62,807 nucleotides of DNA from Pseudomonas sichuanensis (GCF_003231305.1 NZ_QKVM01000038.1:1-62807), one strand, 5' to 3'. Positions 1 to 7,508 are shown, numbered from the stretch's first letter. The notes: a model not told the origin generated them from the sequence alone. Translations and numbers: made by a program.

Positions 1-6
1 CCACGA

Positions 7-41
7 CCTGCCGATACCTATGCTGTAGGCATAGCGACAGG
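7..41. promoter_or_regulatory. imperfect inverted repeat, possible operator
   Basis: The outer arms CCTGCCGATA and TATCGGCAGG-like (second arm reads CCTGTCGCTA on the minus strand) match at 8 of 10 positions, and an inner hairpin CTATGC/GCATAG sits between them. Nothing downstream on the plus strand is intact enough to assign it to a gene; the nearest coding sequence is the broken CusF-like remnant. Confidence 0.25.
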
Positions 42-183
42 TTCTCCCCCCCGATCCATGGCGTCCTCCCCGCGTCTGACTCCCTCTTAATTTCACACCA
101 TCGTTCTGCGTAGCAGCGGGGCGATGGCACGCGGCTGGGCGCTGATCTGTCGAGGAATCATTTTCATGACTCCATAACGTTTT

Positions 184-301
184 CAGGGACGGATCCAAGC
201 TGAGCCTGCACAGCTGAAGGGCTTGAACGTAGGAGACAAGGTGAAATTTGGGTTCCGTATGGGGGGAAGCGTCGCGAAATCGTGAGCATTCAGAAGCAGT
301 G
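184..301 (+). pseudogene. CusF-like copper-binding protein, 5'-truncated and frameshifted remnant
   Basis: Reading from 184 without a start codon gives a peptide containing PAQLKGLNVGDKVKFGF, the C-terminal half of the small periplasmic copper-binding CusF/CusF_Ec fold. At a run of six G (about 260-265) the frame is lost and stops early; moving one base restores GGKRREIVSIQKQ and a stop at 299-301, which is the usual family ending. The upstream half, including the Met-rich copper site and signal peptide, is absent and an in-frame stop precedes the fragment. It is most likely debris of a cus/cop copper cluster within the island. A sequencing error in the G run could explain the frameshift but not the missing N-terminus. 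Confidence 0.65.
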
Positions 302-929
302 ATTTTCCAGCCTTAAATGATCGGGCAGGCCTTCGCACCGAGATGCTGACCACTGTCAGCAATGCGCACAGGCCTGTATGACCTGCGCAGATTCCTGCGA
401 AGCAATGACTGCGTAAGCGAATTTCGCCAAACCTCCGCCTGCTTTCCATGCGCCTGATAAAAGATTTGGGTACGTCGATAACCGGCGTGCCTAGGGAGAC
501 AGGTAGACCGCTTATGGGCATGCGTTCTGGCAGAGCCTAGCTTGGGCAGCTAGCCAACCAAAGGCGCTGCTGTACAGATCTGGTAGCAAAGAAGCCCGCC
601 TCGGCGGCGGGCTATCAGATGTCTCCAAGGGGAGGCTGTAGGCCAACAAGTCTCGGAGCAAGCGCTTGTAGGATACGCCTCTTGGCTCACGCCCACCAGC
701 CAGCTCGACGGGAGCGAATGGTCCTGCGTTCTGACGGCATTTGAAGCGGCTTATGTGGGCCACGTCAATCGGCAGGGCAATCCGCCAAGACAAAGCAAGC
801 TGGTTATCCCCAGGCGGTATACCCTCAGGGAGAGTCAAAGGCAAAGCTAGGGGTAAATCTAGCGGGTACTCACATTTGAGGGCAGAATCACCAGCTTCGC
901 CTACATTGCACTGGGTTGAGGGGAAGGTG
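302..929. other. long non-coding stretch before the orphan membrane protein
   Basis: No open frame here has a convincing start or composition. The only clear structure is a GC-rich hairpin at 597-614 (AGCCCGCC/GGCGGGCT). On the minus strand it is preceded by tandem TGA-TAG stops and followed by a short T-rich tract, so it looks like the terminator of a decayed leftward gene whose body I cannot recognise. Confidence 0.5.
597..614 (-). terminator. GC-rich hairpin, possible leftward terminator
   Basis: Eight-base arms AGCCCGCC and GGCGGGCT close a small loop. Read leftwards it is followed by TTCTTTG. The match to a Rho-independent terminator is moderate because the T run is interrupted. Confidence 0.4.
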
Positions 930-1757
930 GTGGGAGCAGAGCTAGATCGGGTAAAGGATCGCAAAAGGAGCAGAGCGTTAATCGAAGACCTCTACCTCGA
1001 CGCGAACCGAGTTTACGTAATCCACTACTCCTGCGAATCGTTTTATCAGAACGATACGGGGGAGTCGAAACGTGTGACCTCCATCGCCACACGAAACCTA
1101 AAAACCGGCCAGACCAAATCATGGTCCATCCATAAAGAAGCAGAGCTCAGCAAACAGCTCTCCAGCATGCAAGCAGAGCTCAATAAATTCGAAAAGTCGA
1201 TGCTCAAAGGCTTTTTCCAATGGCTTGATAAGCACAAGGATTGCCGTTTCCTGCACTGGAATATGCGAGACGAAAATTTCGGGTTCTTTGCGCTTGAGCA
1301 TCGCTTCCGGGTACTCGGCGGCAAACCCGTAGAGCTGCCGGATGACAAGAAGGTTGACCTTGCGCGTGAGCTGGTTGCGTTGTATGGAAGAAATTATGCC
1401 CCGCATGCCGATAGCAAGGGAAGGAAAGGCAGGATCATGGCATTAGCTGAACTCAACAATGCCAGCGACCAAGACGCGCTGCCGGGCGCTGATGAGGCTG
1501 CCGCCTTTGTGAACGCTGAGTACATAAAAATGCATCAATCGACCTTGAGGAAGCTCGATATGTTTGCGAACTTCTTCGAACGGACACATGACAAGTCCTT
1601 GAAGACGAAATCCAAATGGTACGAGCGGAACGGGGTGCACCCTGTTGTGTTGATTGAAATCGTCAAAGACCATCCGATCTACACGACAGTTATCGTACTG
1701 AGTGGCCTTGCCATAGCTGCCGTCAATTTCAGCCGTTTCTTGGAGCTTTTCAACTAG
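930..1757 (+). CDS. orphan protein with C-terminal membrane anchor
   Basis: I do not recognise this 275-residue protein. The GTG at 930 was chosen because GAGGGG (918-923) lies six bases ahead of it; the frame stays open to 741 but that part looks non-coding. The sequence alternates strands and charged helices (segments near RVYVIHYSCESF and FLHWNMRDENFGFF), which hints at an RNase H-like or other alpha/beta core, and it ends with a single hydrophobic helix (about residues 249-266) a few residues before the C-terminus, so it is probably tail-anchored. It stands alone between non-coding stretches, in an island position where defence or toxin genes are common, but no function is claimed. Confidence 0.6.
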   Translation: MGAELDRVKDRKRSRALIEDLYLDANRVYVIHYSCESFYQNDTGESKRVTSIATRNLKTGQTKSWSIHKEAELSKQLSSMQAELNKFEKSMLKGFFQWLDKHKDCRFLHWNMRDENFGFFALEHRFRVLGGKPVELPDDKKVDLARELVALYGRNYAPHADSKGRKGRIMALAELNNASDQDALPGADEAAAFVNAEYIKMHQSTLRKLDMFANFFERTHDKSLKTKSKWYERNGVHPVVLIEIVKDHPIYTTVIVLSGLAIAAVNFSRFLELFN

Positions 1758-2040
1758 CTCCCCGTATCGGGTTCTGCGCTGTAGCGCAAGCGCCAGTTCA
1801 CCACTCTTTGGGCCTCATTAGGAGGCCTGTAGGTGTATACGGGACTCGGGACGATTGGATTTAGAGAATTAAAACTCTCGCAGCGTTTAATTCCACGGGC
1901 TCCAGCCCGACGCCCGTAATTACCCCTTTCATTGGACCACACCTCGTCGGGGACGCAGCCGCTTGCCGTATGAAGGCAATTAGCCATAATCTTCGCCGGT
2001 GGCCGAAGCCACGTACAAAAACCAAGCATGGAGTAGCCTG

Positions 2041-2172
2041 ATGAAAATCGTTTACCTCGTGATCGCAGCAGTCCTGTCGTTCTCCTCGGTCACTGCCTTC
2101 GCACATAGCGGCGGTACCGACTCCAAGGGTTGCCACACCAACCACAAAACGGGCGAGCGCCACTGTCACTAA
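2041..2172 (+). CDS. small secreted His/Cys-rich protein (YHYH-like)
   Basis: This gene encodes 43 residues. An N-terminal signal peptide (hydrophobic stretch ending at AFA) is followed by a mature part of about 25 residues containing GCHTNHKTGERHCH, the pattern of the small YHYH/excalibur-like extracellular peptides. The two Cys and four His could bind a metal, which suits its position among metal-resistance genes, but that role is inferred. It is convergent with the TraX-like gene that ends at 2245. The ATG at 2041 follows GGAGTAG, a usable ribosome site. Confidence 0.6.
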   Translation: MKIVYLVIAAVLSFSSVTAFAHSGGTDSKGCHTNHKTGERHCH

Positions 2173-2244
2173 GGCGGTCCGCAGGTCCTTCAGCGCTGGT
2201 GTTCTTGACCCTGAGGATGCCAGCCATAGAAGCAAAGCCAGCAG

Positions 2245-2976
2245 CTAAAGCAAGTTGCGAATACCCAGTAGCGCCACCAGGTGGCCGGGGTAGAACCAAT
2301 AGCTCCACTGTTTGACAGGCACGACCTTGAACGGCAATGGGGCCCAGAACAGCGCCAAACCGAGCAGAGGTGCAAGAGCGGCGGTCGACAGTGCGAGGAT
2401 GGCGAATGGTTCTAGTTGCGCTGCTTGCTCGAACAGGCCAGTTCGAGAGTTGGCAGCAGCACAGAGTGCGACGGGCAGTAACGCGAAAAGTTCGGGGCGC
2501 TTGATCGCGAGCACCAGAGCTGCCGGCACGAACACTCCATAAAAGCCGAACATCAACGGCTCGCTCAGCAAATAGGCAGCCAGAATCGCCCCGCCGGCCA
2601 GTACCAGGCTTTCGAGCGTCCGGTGCTGCACTCCCCAAGCGACCAGCAGACCCAACGCCAACGTGACCAGGACGTTGAATGTGCCTGAGGTGCTGACCAT
2701 CCGGTATGGCACTTCTGATAGCGCCGCAAACAACACCAAAAGGGCGAGATACCGGCCATTACTCCGGATAAACAACTCACCAGGCTGGTTCCGCGAAACG
2801 TTGATGGCCACCGCCAAACAGAACAAAGGAAAGGACAGTCGGCCTAAGACAAACAGGTTACTGGTAGCCGGCCAGGCCAACCGCATGTGATCGAGCACCA
2901 TCGTAATCAAGGCGATCCACTTGATCAGGTCCTGGCCCGTGTGCCGCTCTCTGTGACGGATGGGATCTGACGTCAC
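2245..2976 (-). CDS. TraX-family integral membrane protein
   Basis: This is a 243-residue polytopic membrane protein with the TraX signature near its N-terminus (DLIKWIALITMVLDHM) and about eight hydrophobic segments. TraX of F plasmid acetylates pilin, but the wider family is found on chromosomes and islands with unknown acyltransferase roles. The GTG start at 2976 overlaps the TGA of the upstream YqaA-like gene (GTGA), so the two are translationally coupled and are the last two genes of the operon headed by the CsoR/InrS-type regulator at 3726. No conjugation genes are nearby, so a pilus role is unlikely here. Confidence 0.75.
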   Translation of the reverse strand: MTSDPIRHRERHTGQDLIKWIALITMVLDHMRLAWPATSNLFVLGRLSFPLFCLAVAINVSRNQPGELFIRSNGRYLALLVLFAALSEVPYRMVSTSGTFNVLVTLALGLLVAWGVQHRTLESLVLAGGAILAAYLLSEPLMFGFYGVFVPAALVLAIKRPELFALLPVALCAAANSRTGLFEQAAQLEPFAILALSTAALAPLLGLALFWAPLPFKVVPVKQWSYWFYPGHLVALLGIRNLL

Positions 2977-3413
2977 GGCATGCTCCCGAGTACCAAAAGA
3001 GTCAGTAGCAAGTACCGCCCACCCTTGGCCAAGGTCACCAACAGTGTGAACCGCCAAAGTGGCTCGCGCATGACCCCGGCTACCAACGTAATTGGATCGC
3101 CGATAATGGGTACCCAGCTCAATAGCAGTGACCAGTATCCATAGCGCTGGTAGAAGACTTGTGCCTTCTCCAGCTTGGACTCCCTAATCGGGAACCAGCG
3201 CTTGTGCTTGAAGTGCTCGACGCCTCGACCCAAAAACCAGTTAACCACGGAACCCAGCACATTGCCGGCGGTAGCCACCGCGACAAGCGCCACGGGCAGG
3301 TACAGCTCAGACACTAGCATCGCGGCCAGCGCGGCTTCTGACTGCATGGGTAGCAGCGTGGCGGCCGCAAAAGCTGCCAGAAACAGGCCGAGGTAGCTGG
3401 TGAGCTCGAACAC
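2973..3413 (-). CDS. YqaA/DedA-like (VTT-domain) membrane protein
   Basis: The product has 146 residues and four or more hydrophobic helices, with the YqaA-subfamily pattern (NVLGSVVNWFLGRG, then a charged stretch, then SWVPIIGDPIT). Members of this SNARE-associated/VTT group are inner-membrane proteins implicated in lipid or metal handling; no reaction is established for this subgroup. The GTG start at 3413 lies four bases after the stop of the metalloregulator gene, so it is expected to be co-transcribed and metal-responsive. It overlaps the start of the TraX-like gene. Confidence 0.75.
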   Translation of the reverse strand: MFELTSYLGLFLAAFAAATLLPMQSEAALAAMLVSELYLPVALVAVATAGNVLGSVVNWFLGRGVEHFKHKRWFPIRESKLEKAQVFYQRYGYWSLLLSWVPIIGDPITLVAGVMREPLWRFTLLVTLAKGGRYLLLTLLVLGSMP

Positions 3414-3417
3414 GGCC

Positions 3418-3726
3418 CTACAGGTACTTGGTAATTTGCTTGAATTCGTCCAGGGCCGATCGATCGCCCTTGCTCAAGGCTGCAACCGAGTCCTCAAGAC
3501 AGTGGTCGATATGGTCCTGGATGAGCGTGCGCTTGGCCTGGCAGACGGCCTTTTCAACCGCATGCAGTTGCTGGGCAATGTCTACACACTCGCGCCCATC
3601 CTCGATCATGGCAATGATGCTGCGCAGATGGCCGTCTGCACGCTTCAGGCGCTTGATGATCGCCTCATGGCTCTGGTGAGTATGGGCATGGCCCTGTTCA
3701 TCATCGTGCTGGTGATCATCGGACAT
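3418..3726 (-). CDS. CsoR/InrS-type metal-sensing repressor
   Basis: This 102-residue DUF156-family all-helical repressor has a His-rich N-terminus (His5, 7, 13, 15, 17, 20) and the ligand set Cys47, His72, Cys76, spaced as in CsoR (Cu) and in the nickel sensor InrS, which also uses an extra N-terminal His. By family these proteins bind G/C-tract operators as apo-protein and release DNA on metal binding. A perfect operator candidate lies upstream of its own start (3767-3785), and an identical core lies before the NreB-like exporter (8878). It is the first gene of an operon with the YqaA- and TraX-like genes. Nickel or cobalt is favoured over copper because of the neighbours, but this is inference. 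Confidence 0.85.
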   Translation of the reverse strand: MSDDHQHDDEQGHAHTHQSHEAIIKRLKRADGHLRSIIAMIEDGRECVDIAQQLHAVEKAVCQAKRTLIQDHIDHCLEDSVAALSKGDRSALDEFKQITKYL

Positions 3727-3766
3727 ATCTTGAGTCTCTGTCGGCGATACATTACGCTGGCGATGC

Positions 3767-3785
3767 TATCCCCCCCAGGGGGTTA
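3767..3785. promoter_or_regulatory. CsoR/InrS-type operator
   Basis: The site TATCCCCCCCAGGGGGTTA is a C7-A-G5 tract flanked by A/T triplets, the form bound by DUF156 repressors. It sits 40 bases ahead of the repressor start and 48 bases ahead of the divergent CzcI-like gene, so it can control both directions. The first 16 bases recur exactly at 8878-8893. Confidence 0.75.
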
Positions 3786-3832
3786 GGTCAAACGTGCAAC
3801 GTTGCTGTTGAATCAGCGTCATAGGCATCTGA

Positions 3833-4192
3833 ATGTCCCGTCGTTTCCTGTCATCAGCCATCCTCGTGGCTTTGGCTATGGCCGTTATGCTGGCCTGGAC
3901 GGGGCACGCCTATTCGTTGGCAGTACCGACTCAAGTCGCTGCCCAAGAAGCAGGGAACATGAAGCATGGGCATGACCATGGCGAGGCCTCATGGAGCTGC
4001 GCGCATTGCACTGACCACTATCATGCCCCGCTCACGCCCGACCACCAGCACGAGACCCCTCAGCTCTCTTCTGCTGCGCAACTGACACCTATCTTCGGCC
4101 CGTCCATGCCATTGGCCTGGTCAGGCAACTCGGTACCACACCCGCCTATCTTCCGAATCGAACGCCCACCTCGTCCTGCTTTTGCTTCCTGA
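3833..4192 (+). CDS. CzcI-like secreted His-rich metal-resistance accessory protein
   Basis: This gene encodes 119 residues with a signal peptide (hydrophobic core about residues 8-25) and a mature metal-binding-like region: KHGHDHGE, then SWSCAHCTDHYHAP and DHQHE. The Cys-x-x-Cys plus His cluster and the short proline-rich tail are like the CzcI/DUF2946 group of periplasmic proteins found at the head of cation-efflux operons. It is divergent from the DUF156 repressor across the 3767 operator and is followed by the HupE-like permease after 46 bases. The exact metal cannot be told from the sequence. Confidence 0.6.
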   Translation: MSRRFLSSAILVALAMAVMLAWTGHAYSLAVPTQVAAQEAGNMKHGHDHGEASWSCAHCTDHYHAPLTPDHQHETPQLSSAAQLTPIFGPSMPLAWSGNSVPHPPIFRIERPPRPAFAS

Positions 4193-4238
4193 CCCTGGCC
4201 GCTTTGCGGCTCTCGATCACTGCAAAAAGGATTGATCC

Positions 4239-4976
4239 ATGCGTTTACACTCGATAACGGGTGGGAGCTTGCTCGCTGTGCGTGCACGCCATCCCATCTG
4301 CCTCTTGTTCCTGTTCGTCGCGTCATTGCTTATCGGCATGCCGGAGGCATTGGCACACGCCGTAGCGGAAGGCGACAAGGGATTCATCCAGGAAAGCTCG
4401 GGGGTCATGCTGATCCCGTTCATCTACATGGGCGCCAAGCACATGATGACGGGCTATGACCACCTGCTGTTCCTGTTCGGCGTCATCTTCTTCCTCTACC
4501 GCCTCAAGGACGTGGGCCTCTACGTCACGCTATTCGCCGTTGGACATTCGGTCACGCTGCTGTTCGGCGTGCTTACTGAGATCAGCATCAGCTCCTACAT
4601 CATCGACGCGATCATCGGTTTCTCGGTGGTCTACAAGGCGATGGACAACCTGGGGGCCTTCAAGCGCTGGTTCGGTTACCAGCCGAACACCAAAGCCGCG
4701 ACGCTCGTCTTCGGCCTGCTGCATGGCTTTGGCCTGGCAACAAAGATCCAGGAGTACGAAATCTCGGCCGACGGCCTGATCCCCAACCTCATTGCTTTCA
4801 ATGTCGGGGTTGAGATCGGTCAGTTGCTCGCGCTGAGCGCCATCCTGATCGTGATGGGCTTCTGGAGAAGAACCGGTGGTTTCTGGCGTCACGCCTACAC
4901 CGCCAACGTTGCCATGATGAGCGCCGGTTTCCTGCTGATGGGTTATCAGCTGACTGGCCTGATTGTTACCGCTTGA
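4239..4976 (+). CDS. HupE/UreJ_2-family metal permease
   Basis: This 245-residue membrane protein has an N-terminal signal-like helix ending at ALAHA and about six further helices. The family histidines are visible in GYDHLLFLFGV, VGHSVTLLFG and LLHGFGLA. HupE/UreJ proteins carry nickel or cobalt across the inner membrane; in resistance islands relatives of this larger UreJ_2 type are found beside efflux genes. AAGGA precedes the ATG by eight bases. It is followed within 12 bases by the membrane-anchor gene, so the two are one operon. Whether it imports or exports cannot be decided here. Confidence 0.75.
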   Translation: MRLHSITGGSLLAVRARHPICLLFLFVASLLIGMPEALAHAVAEGDKGFIQESSGVMLIPFIYMGAKHMMTGYDHLLFLFGVIFFLYRLKDVGLYVTLFAVGHSVTLLFGVLTEISISSYIIDAIIGFSVVYKAMDNLGAFKRWFGYQPNTKAATLVFGLLHGFGLATKIQEYEISADGLIPNLIAFNVGVEIGQLLALSAILIVMGFWRRTGGFWRHAYTANVAMMSAGFLLMGYQLTGLIVTA

Positions 4977-4987
4977 GGATTCTGAAC

Positions 4988-5644
4988 ATGTTCAACTCCC
5001 CACTTCCTTCGGCAAACGAACTGCCGAGCAGCCGTCAGCTCATTCGATCCACCGCCATCGCCTTCGCTGCCGCGATGGGCCTTCTGGTCACCGTGGTCAT
5101 GCCTTCGGAGTATGCCGTCGACCCAACAGGTCTGGGCCGAGCCATGGGTCTTACCCAGATGGGCGAGATCAAGATCTCCCTCGCCCAAGAAGCCTTGGCC
5201 GATGAGGCCGCTACGAAAGCCGCTGTACCTGCGCCGGCAATACCGGCACCGGTTCCCGAGGCTGCTCCCGCTCCGGCTCCACAAGTTGCAGCGGTGCAGC
5301 CTGCCCAGCAAGCAGTGCAGCCAGCGGCAAAAACCGACGAGGTCAGTTTGACCCTCAAGCCAGGCGAAGGGCGCGAGATCAAGCTCGAAATGCGTAAGGG
5401 AACTGTCGTTGCATATGAGTGGAATGCTTCGGGACCGGTCAACCACGACACCCACGGTGAAACCTATGACGCGGCCCAGGGCGACTTCCACAGCTACAGC
5501 AAGGGTCGTCAGGTGCAAAGCGACAAGGGTGAGCTGACTGCGCTCTTCGACGGCACCCATGGCTGGTTCTGGCGCAACCGTACCACGGGTAACGTCACCA
5601 TTGTGCTGAACACGACTGGCGACTATCTCAACCTGAAGAAATGA
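4988..5644 (+). CDS. transmembrane anchor protein of a metal-resistance operon
   Basis: The protein has 218 residues: a short cytoplasmic start, one membrane helix (about residues 20-37), an Ala/Pro-rich linker (about residues 75-115) and a C-terminal periplasmic domain with KPGEGREIKLEM, VNHDTHGE and HGWFWRNRT. The same arrangement occurs in proteins annotated as transmembrane anchor beside HupE-like genes. The C-terminal domain resembles a small beta-fold with conserved His/Trp. The ATG at 4988 is nine bases after GAGG; an in-frame TTG at 4973 is possible. A strong terminator follows directly (5651-5692). Confidence 0.6.
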   Translation: MFNSPLPSANELPSSRQLIRSTAIAFAAAMGLLVTVVMPSEYAVDPTGLGRAMGLTQMGEIKISLAQEALADEAATKAAVPAPAIPAPVPEAAPAPAPQVAAVQPAQQAVQPAAKTDEVSLTLKPGEGREIKLEMRKGTVVAYEWNASGPVNHDTHGETYDAAQGDFHSYSKGRQVQSDKGELTALFDGTHGWFWRNRTTGNVTIVLNTTGDYLNLKK

Positions 5645-5650
5645 CGCGTG

Positions 5651-5692
5651 GTCGAGGCTCACTAGAAGTGAGCCTCGACCTATCAATTTTTT
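5651..5692 (+). terminator. strong intrinsic terminator
   Basis: Arms GTCGAGGCTCACT and AGTGAGCCTCGAC pair over 13 bases around a three-base loop and are followed by a T-rich tract. It closes the CzcI-like/HupE-like/anchor operon seven bases after its last stop. Confidence 0.85.
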
Positions 5693-5718
5693 GATCTCAC
5701 CACTGTGGAACCTACGAC

Positions 5719-5841
5719 ATGACCATCAAACTGCTACGTTCGCTCGCTGTAATCGGTCTCCTCGGCCTGCTCGTCGCATGCGGCGATGCCGAGCCAGAGG
5801 TGTCGAACGATAGCGCGGGCCATGGCCACGCTCACGACTGA
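5719..5841 (+). CDS. tiny His-rich lipoprotein
   Basis: This gene encodes 40 residues: a lipoprotein signal peptide with lipobox LVAC (Cys22), then an acidic linker and the tail GHGHAHD. It lies after a terminator and before dmeR, so it may have its own promoter or receive read-through. The His tail suggests a periplasmic metal-binding role in the outer or inner membrane leaflet. I know no named family. The short length and a clean lipobox favour a real gene over chance. Confidence 0.6.
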   Translation: MTIKLLRSLAVIGLLGLLVACGDAEPEVSNDSAGHGHAHD

Positions 5842-5954
5842 TACCCCGGTTAGAGCCAAGGAAGGCTCTATCTACCGCTCCTCAGGATGACGGTTGATAC
5901 GTTCGCCAGTCATCCCGCTCGTCTCAAAAATCGCCTGCTGATTACTGGTCTCTT

Positions 5955-5973
5955 GTATAGGGGGGTGGGGTAT
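5955..5973. promoter_or_regulatory. RcnR/DmeR-type operator, distal copy
   Basis: GTATAGGGGGGTGGGGTAT combines a G tract with flanking TAT elements, as in operators of nickel/cobalt RcnR/DmeR repressors. A second copy follows at 5992, so two repressor tetramers could bind ahead of dmeR. Confidence 0.6.
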
Positions 5974-5991
5974 GACAATCTCCGCGCCAAT

Positions 5992-6009
5992 ATACATAGG
6001 GGGAGTATG
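5992..6009. promoter_or_regulatory. RcnR/DmeR-type operator overlapping the dmeR ribosome site
   Basis: ATACATAGGGGGAGTATG is a G-tract site whose GGGGAG also serves as the Shine-Dalgarno sequence six bases before the dmeR ATG (6012). Repressor binding would cover the very start of the message. Confidence 0.55.
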
Positions 6010-6011
6010 GT

Positions 6012-6287
6012 ATGGGCCATCTCGCATCGAACAAAGAGGCGCTGCTCAAGCGCGTCAAACGCATTGCTGGGCAGGTGCAGGCAATTGAAAAAGCCCTTCA
6101 GGAAGAAGAGGACTGCGCCAAGACCCTGCTACTGGTGGCATCGGCCCGTGGAGCGATGAATGGGTTGCTGGACGAAATCATCAAGGATCACGCCAGGGCG
6201 CACGTAGCTCACCCGTCACTTACTGACGAAGAGCGCAGCAAGGGCGTAGAAGAACTCCTGGAAGCCATTCAGCGGTACTCAAAATGA
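6012..6287 (+). CDS. dmeR: RcnR/DmeR-type Ni/Co-responsive repressor
   Basis: This is a 91-residue DUF156 protein with the RcnR ligand set His3, Cys35, His60 and His64, all at the standard positions, which distinguishes it from the CsoR/InrS-type protein at 3418. RcnR/DmeR proteins sense nickel and cobalt and repress an adjacent exporter. The stop overlaps the ATG of dmeF by two bases (ATGA), a coupled dmeR-dmeF operon. Two G-tract operators lie immediately upstream. Confidence 0.85.
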   Translation: MGHLASNKEALLKRVKRIAGQVQAIEKALQEEEDCAKTLLLVASARGAMNGLLDEIIKDHARAHVAHPSLTDEERSKGVEELLEAIQRYSK

Positions 6288-7225
6288 CTTCGGACATCCA
6301 AGCTATGAGCACGACGGCAACCACCCATGACCATGTTTTTCTCGGTGCCTCCCATGAAGAGAATGCGAAGCGCACGCTCTGGGTCGTGTTGCTGACCGTT
6401 GTAATGATGGTGGGTGAGATTGCCGCAGGCTACATCACCGGATCGATGGCCCTACTCGCCGACGGCTTCCACATGGCCACACACGCTGGTGCGCTCGGCA
6501 TCGCGGCCGCTGCATACGCGTATGCCAAGCGACACGCCACCAACTCTGGGTTCAGTTTTGGTACGGGCAAGGTCGGCGATCTGGGTGGGTTTGCTTCGGC
6601 GCTGATCCTGGGACTCGTTGCCCTGGCAGTGGGTGCTGAGTCGATCGTCCGTTTGTTCCAACCGAATGAAGTGCAATTCAGCATCGCGATTGGTATCGCG
6701 ATAGTTGGCTTGCTGGTGAACATCGTGAGTGCGTTGCTGCTGGGCCACGGGCACAACCATGATCACGGGCATGACCACCACCATCACCACGATCATGGCC
6801 ACGGGCACGGCGACAACAATCTGCAATCGGCCTATGTGCATGTCCTGGCCGATGCACTGACCTCGGTCCTTGCGATCGTCGCACTGCTGGCGGGCAAATA
6901 CCTTGGATGGGTCTGGCTCGACCCTGTGATGGGCATCGTCGGCGCCGTTGTTATCGGGCGCTGGTCCTGGAACCTGATGAAAGTGACTGCCGGCGTCCTT
7001 CTGGACAAAACTGATGATCACGTAGCGCAGGAAATCCGCGAGTTCATTGAGCAACCGGGTGACGTCCGCATCTGCGATCTTCACGTTTGGCGCGTAGGCC
7101 CCGACGCCCACGCCGCTATCGTCAGCGTTGTTGGCAAAGCCGCAACCAGTGTTGAAAGTATTCGTGAGCGGCTGTTGCCGGTTCATGAAATTCGGCACCT
7201 GACCGTCGAAATTCACCAAGCCTAA
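6284..7225 (+). CDS. dmeF: cation diffusion facilitator, DmeF-type Co/Ni exporter
   Basis: This 313-residue CDF transporter has six membrane helices, the inner metal site ADGFHM in helix 2 and HVLADALTS in helix 5 (both HxxxD/DxxxH-like), and a long His-rich loop between helices 4 and 5 (roughly residues 155-180) as in DmeF. The C-terminal cytoplasmic domain carries DLHVWRVGPDAHAA. It exports divalent cations in exchange for protons; the dmeR partner points to cobalt and nickel. Translation is coupled to dmeR; ATG 6305 is an alternative start. Confidence 0.9.
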   Translation: MTSDIQAMSTTATTHDHVFLGASHEENAKRTLWVVLLTVVMMVGEIAAGYITGSMALLADGFHMATHAGALGIAAAAYAYAKRHATNSGFSFGTGKVGDLGGFASALILGLVALAVGAESIVRLFQPNEVQFSIAIGIAIVGLLVNIVSALLLGHGHNHDHGHDHHHHHDHGHGHGDNNLQSAYVHVLADALTSVLAIVALLAGKYLGWVWLDPVMGIVGAVVIGRWSWNLMKVTAGVLLDKTDDHVAQEIREFIEQPGDVRICDLHVWRVGPDAHAAIVSVVGKAATSVESIRERLLPVHEIRHLTVEIHQA

Positions 7226-7294
7226 TCTGTGGATGCGGGCCGCTGAGGCGGCCTGCACTCACGCGCCACAATCCTGCCCACAGGTAACTCATCC

Positions 7295-7468
7295 ATGGCT
7301 TCGCAGATCGAGAACCCTTGTATTTCACTCTGTCAGTTGAAGGGCGATCTCTGTGTAAGCTGCGGACGGTCGAAAGATGAAATCCGCAAGTGGAAGCGCA
7401 TGAAACGTCCGGAGAAGATGGCCGCCGTACAGAAAGCCAGTGCGCGGCTGAAGGCGCTCAAGAAATAG
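7295..7468 (+). CDS. DUF1289 small Cys-rich protein
   Basis: The 57-residue product has the DUF1289 pattern NPCISLC followed by LCVSCGR, four Cys that could hold a metal or Fe-S centre, then a Lys/Arg-rich helix ending in KALKK. Family function is unknown. It follows dmeF by 69 bases and converges on the NreB-like exporter that ends at 7509, so it probably belongs with the dmeRF transcript. Confidence 0.75.
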   Translation: MASQIENPCISLCQLKGDLCVSCGRSKDEIRKWKRMKRPEKMAAVQKASARLKALKK

Positions 7469-7508
7469 CACCGACCCAGCGACTCTCCACCGCCCTGGAT
7501 GGAGGGCG

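Noticed and set aside
183..521. 112-codon minus-strand frame at the window start
   Set aside because: It runs antisense to the CusF-like remnant, has no ribosome site and no recognisable content.
512..964. 150-codon minus-strand frame across 512-964
   Set aside because: It passes straight through a terminator-like hairpin and is low-complexity and Pro/Leu-rich; no family recognised and the start lies inside the 930-1757 gene.
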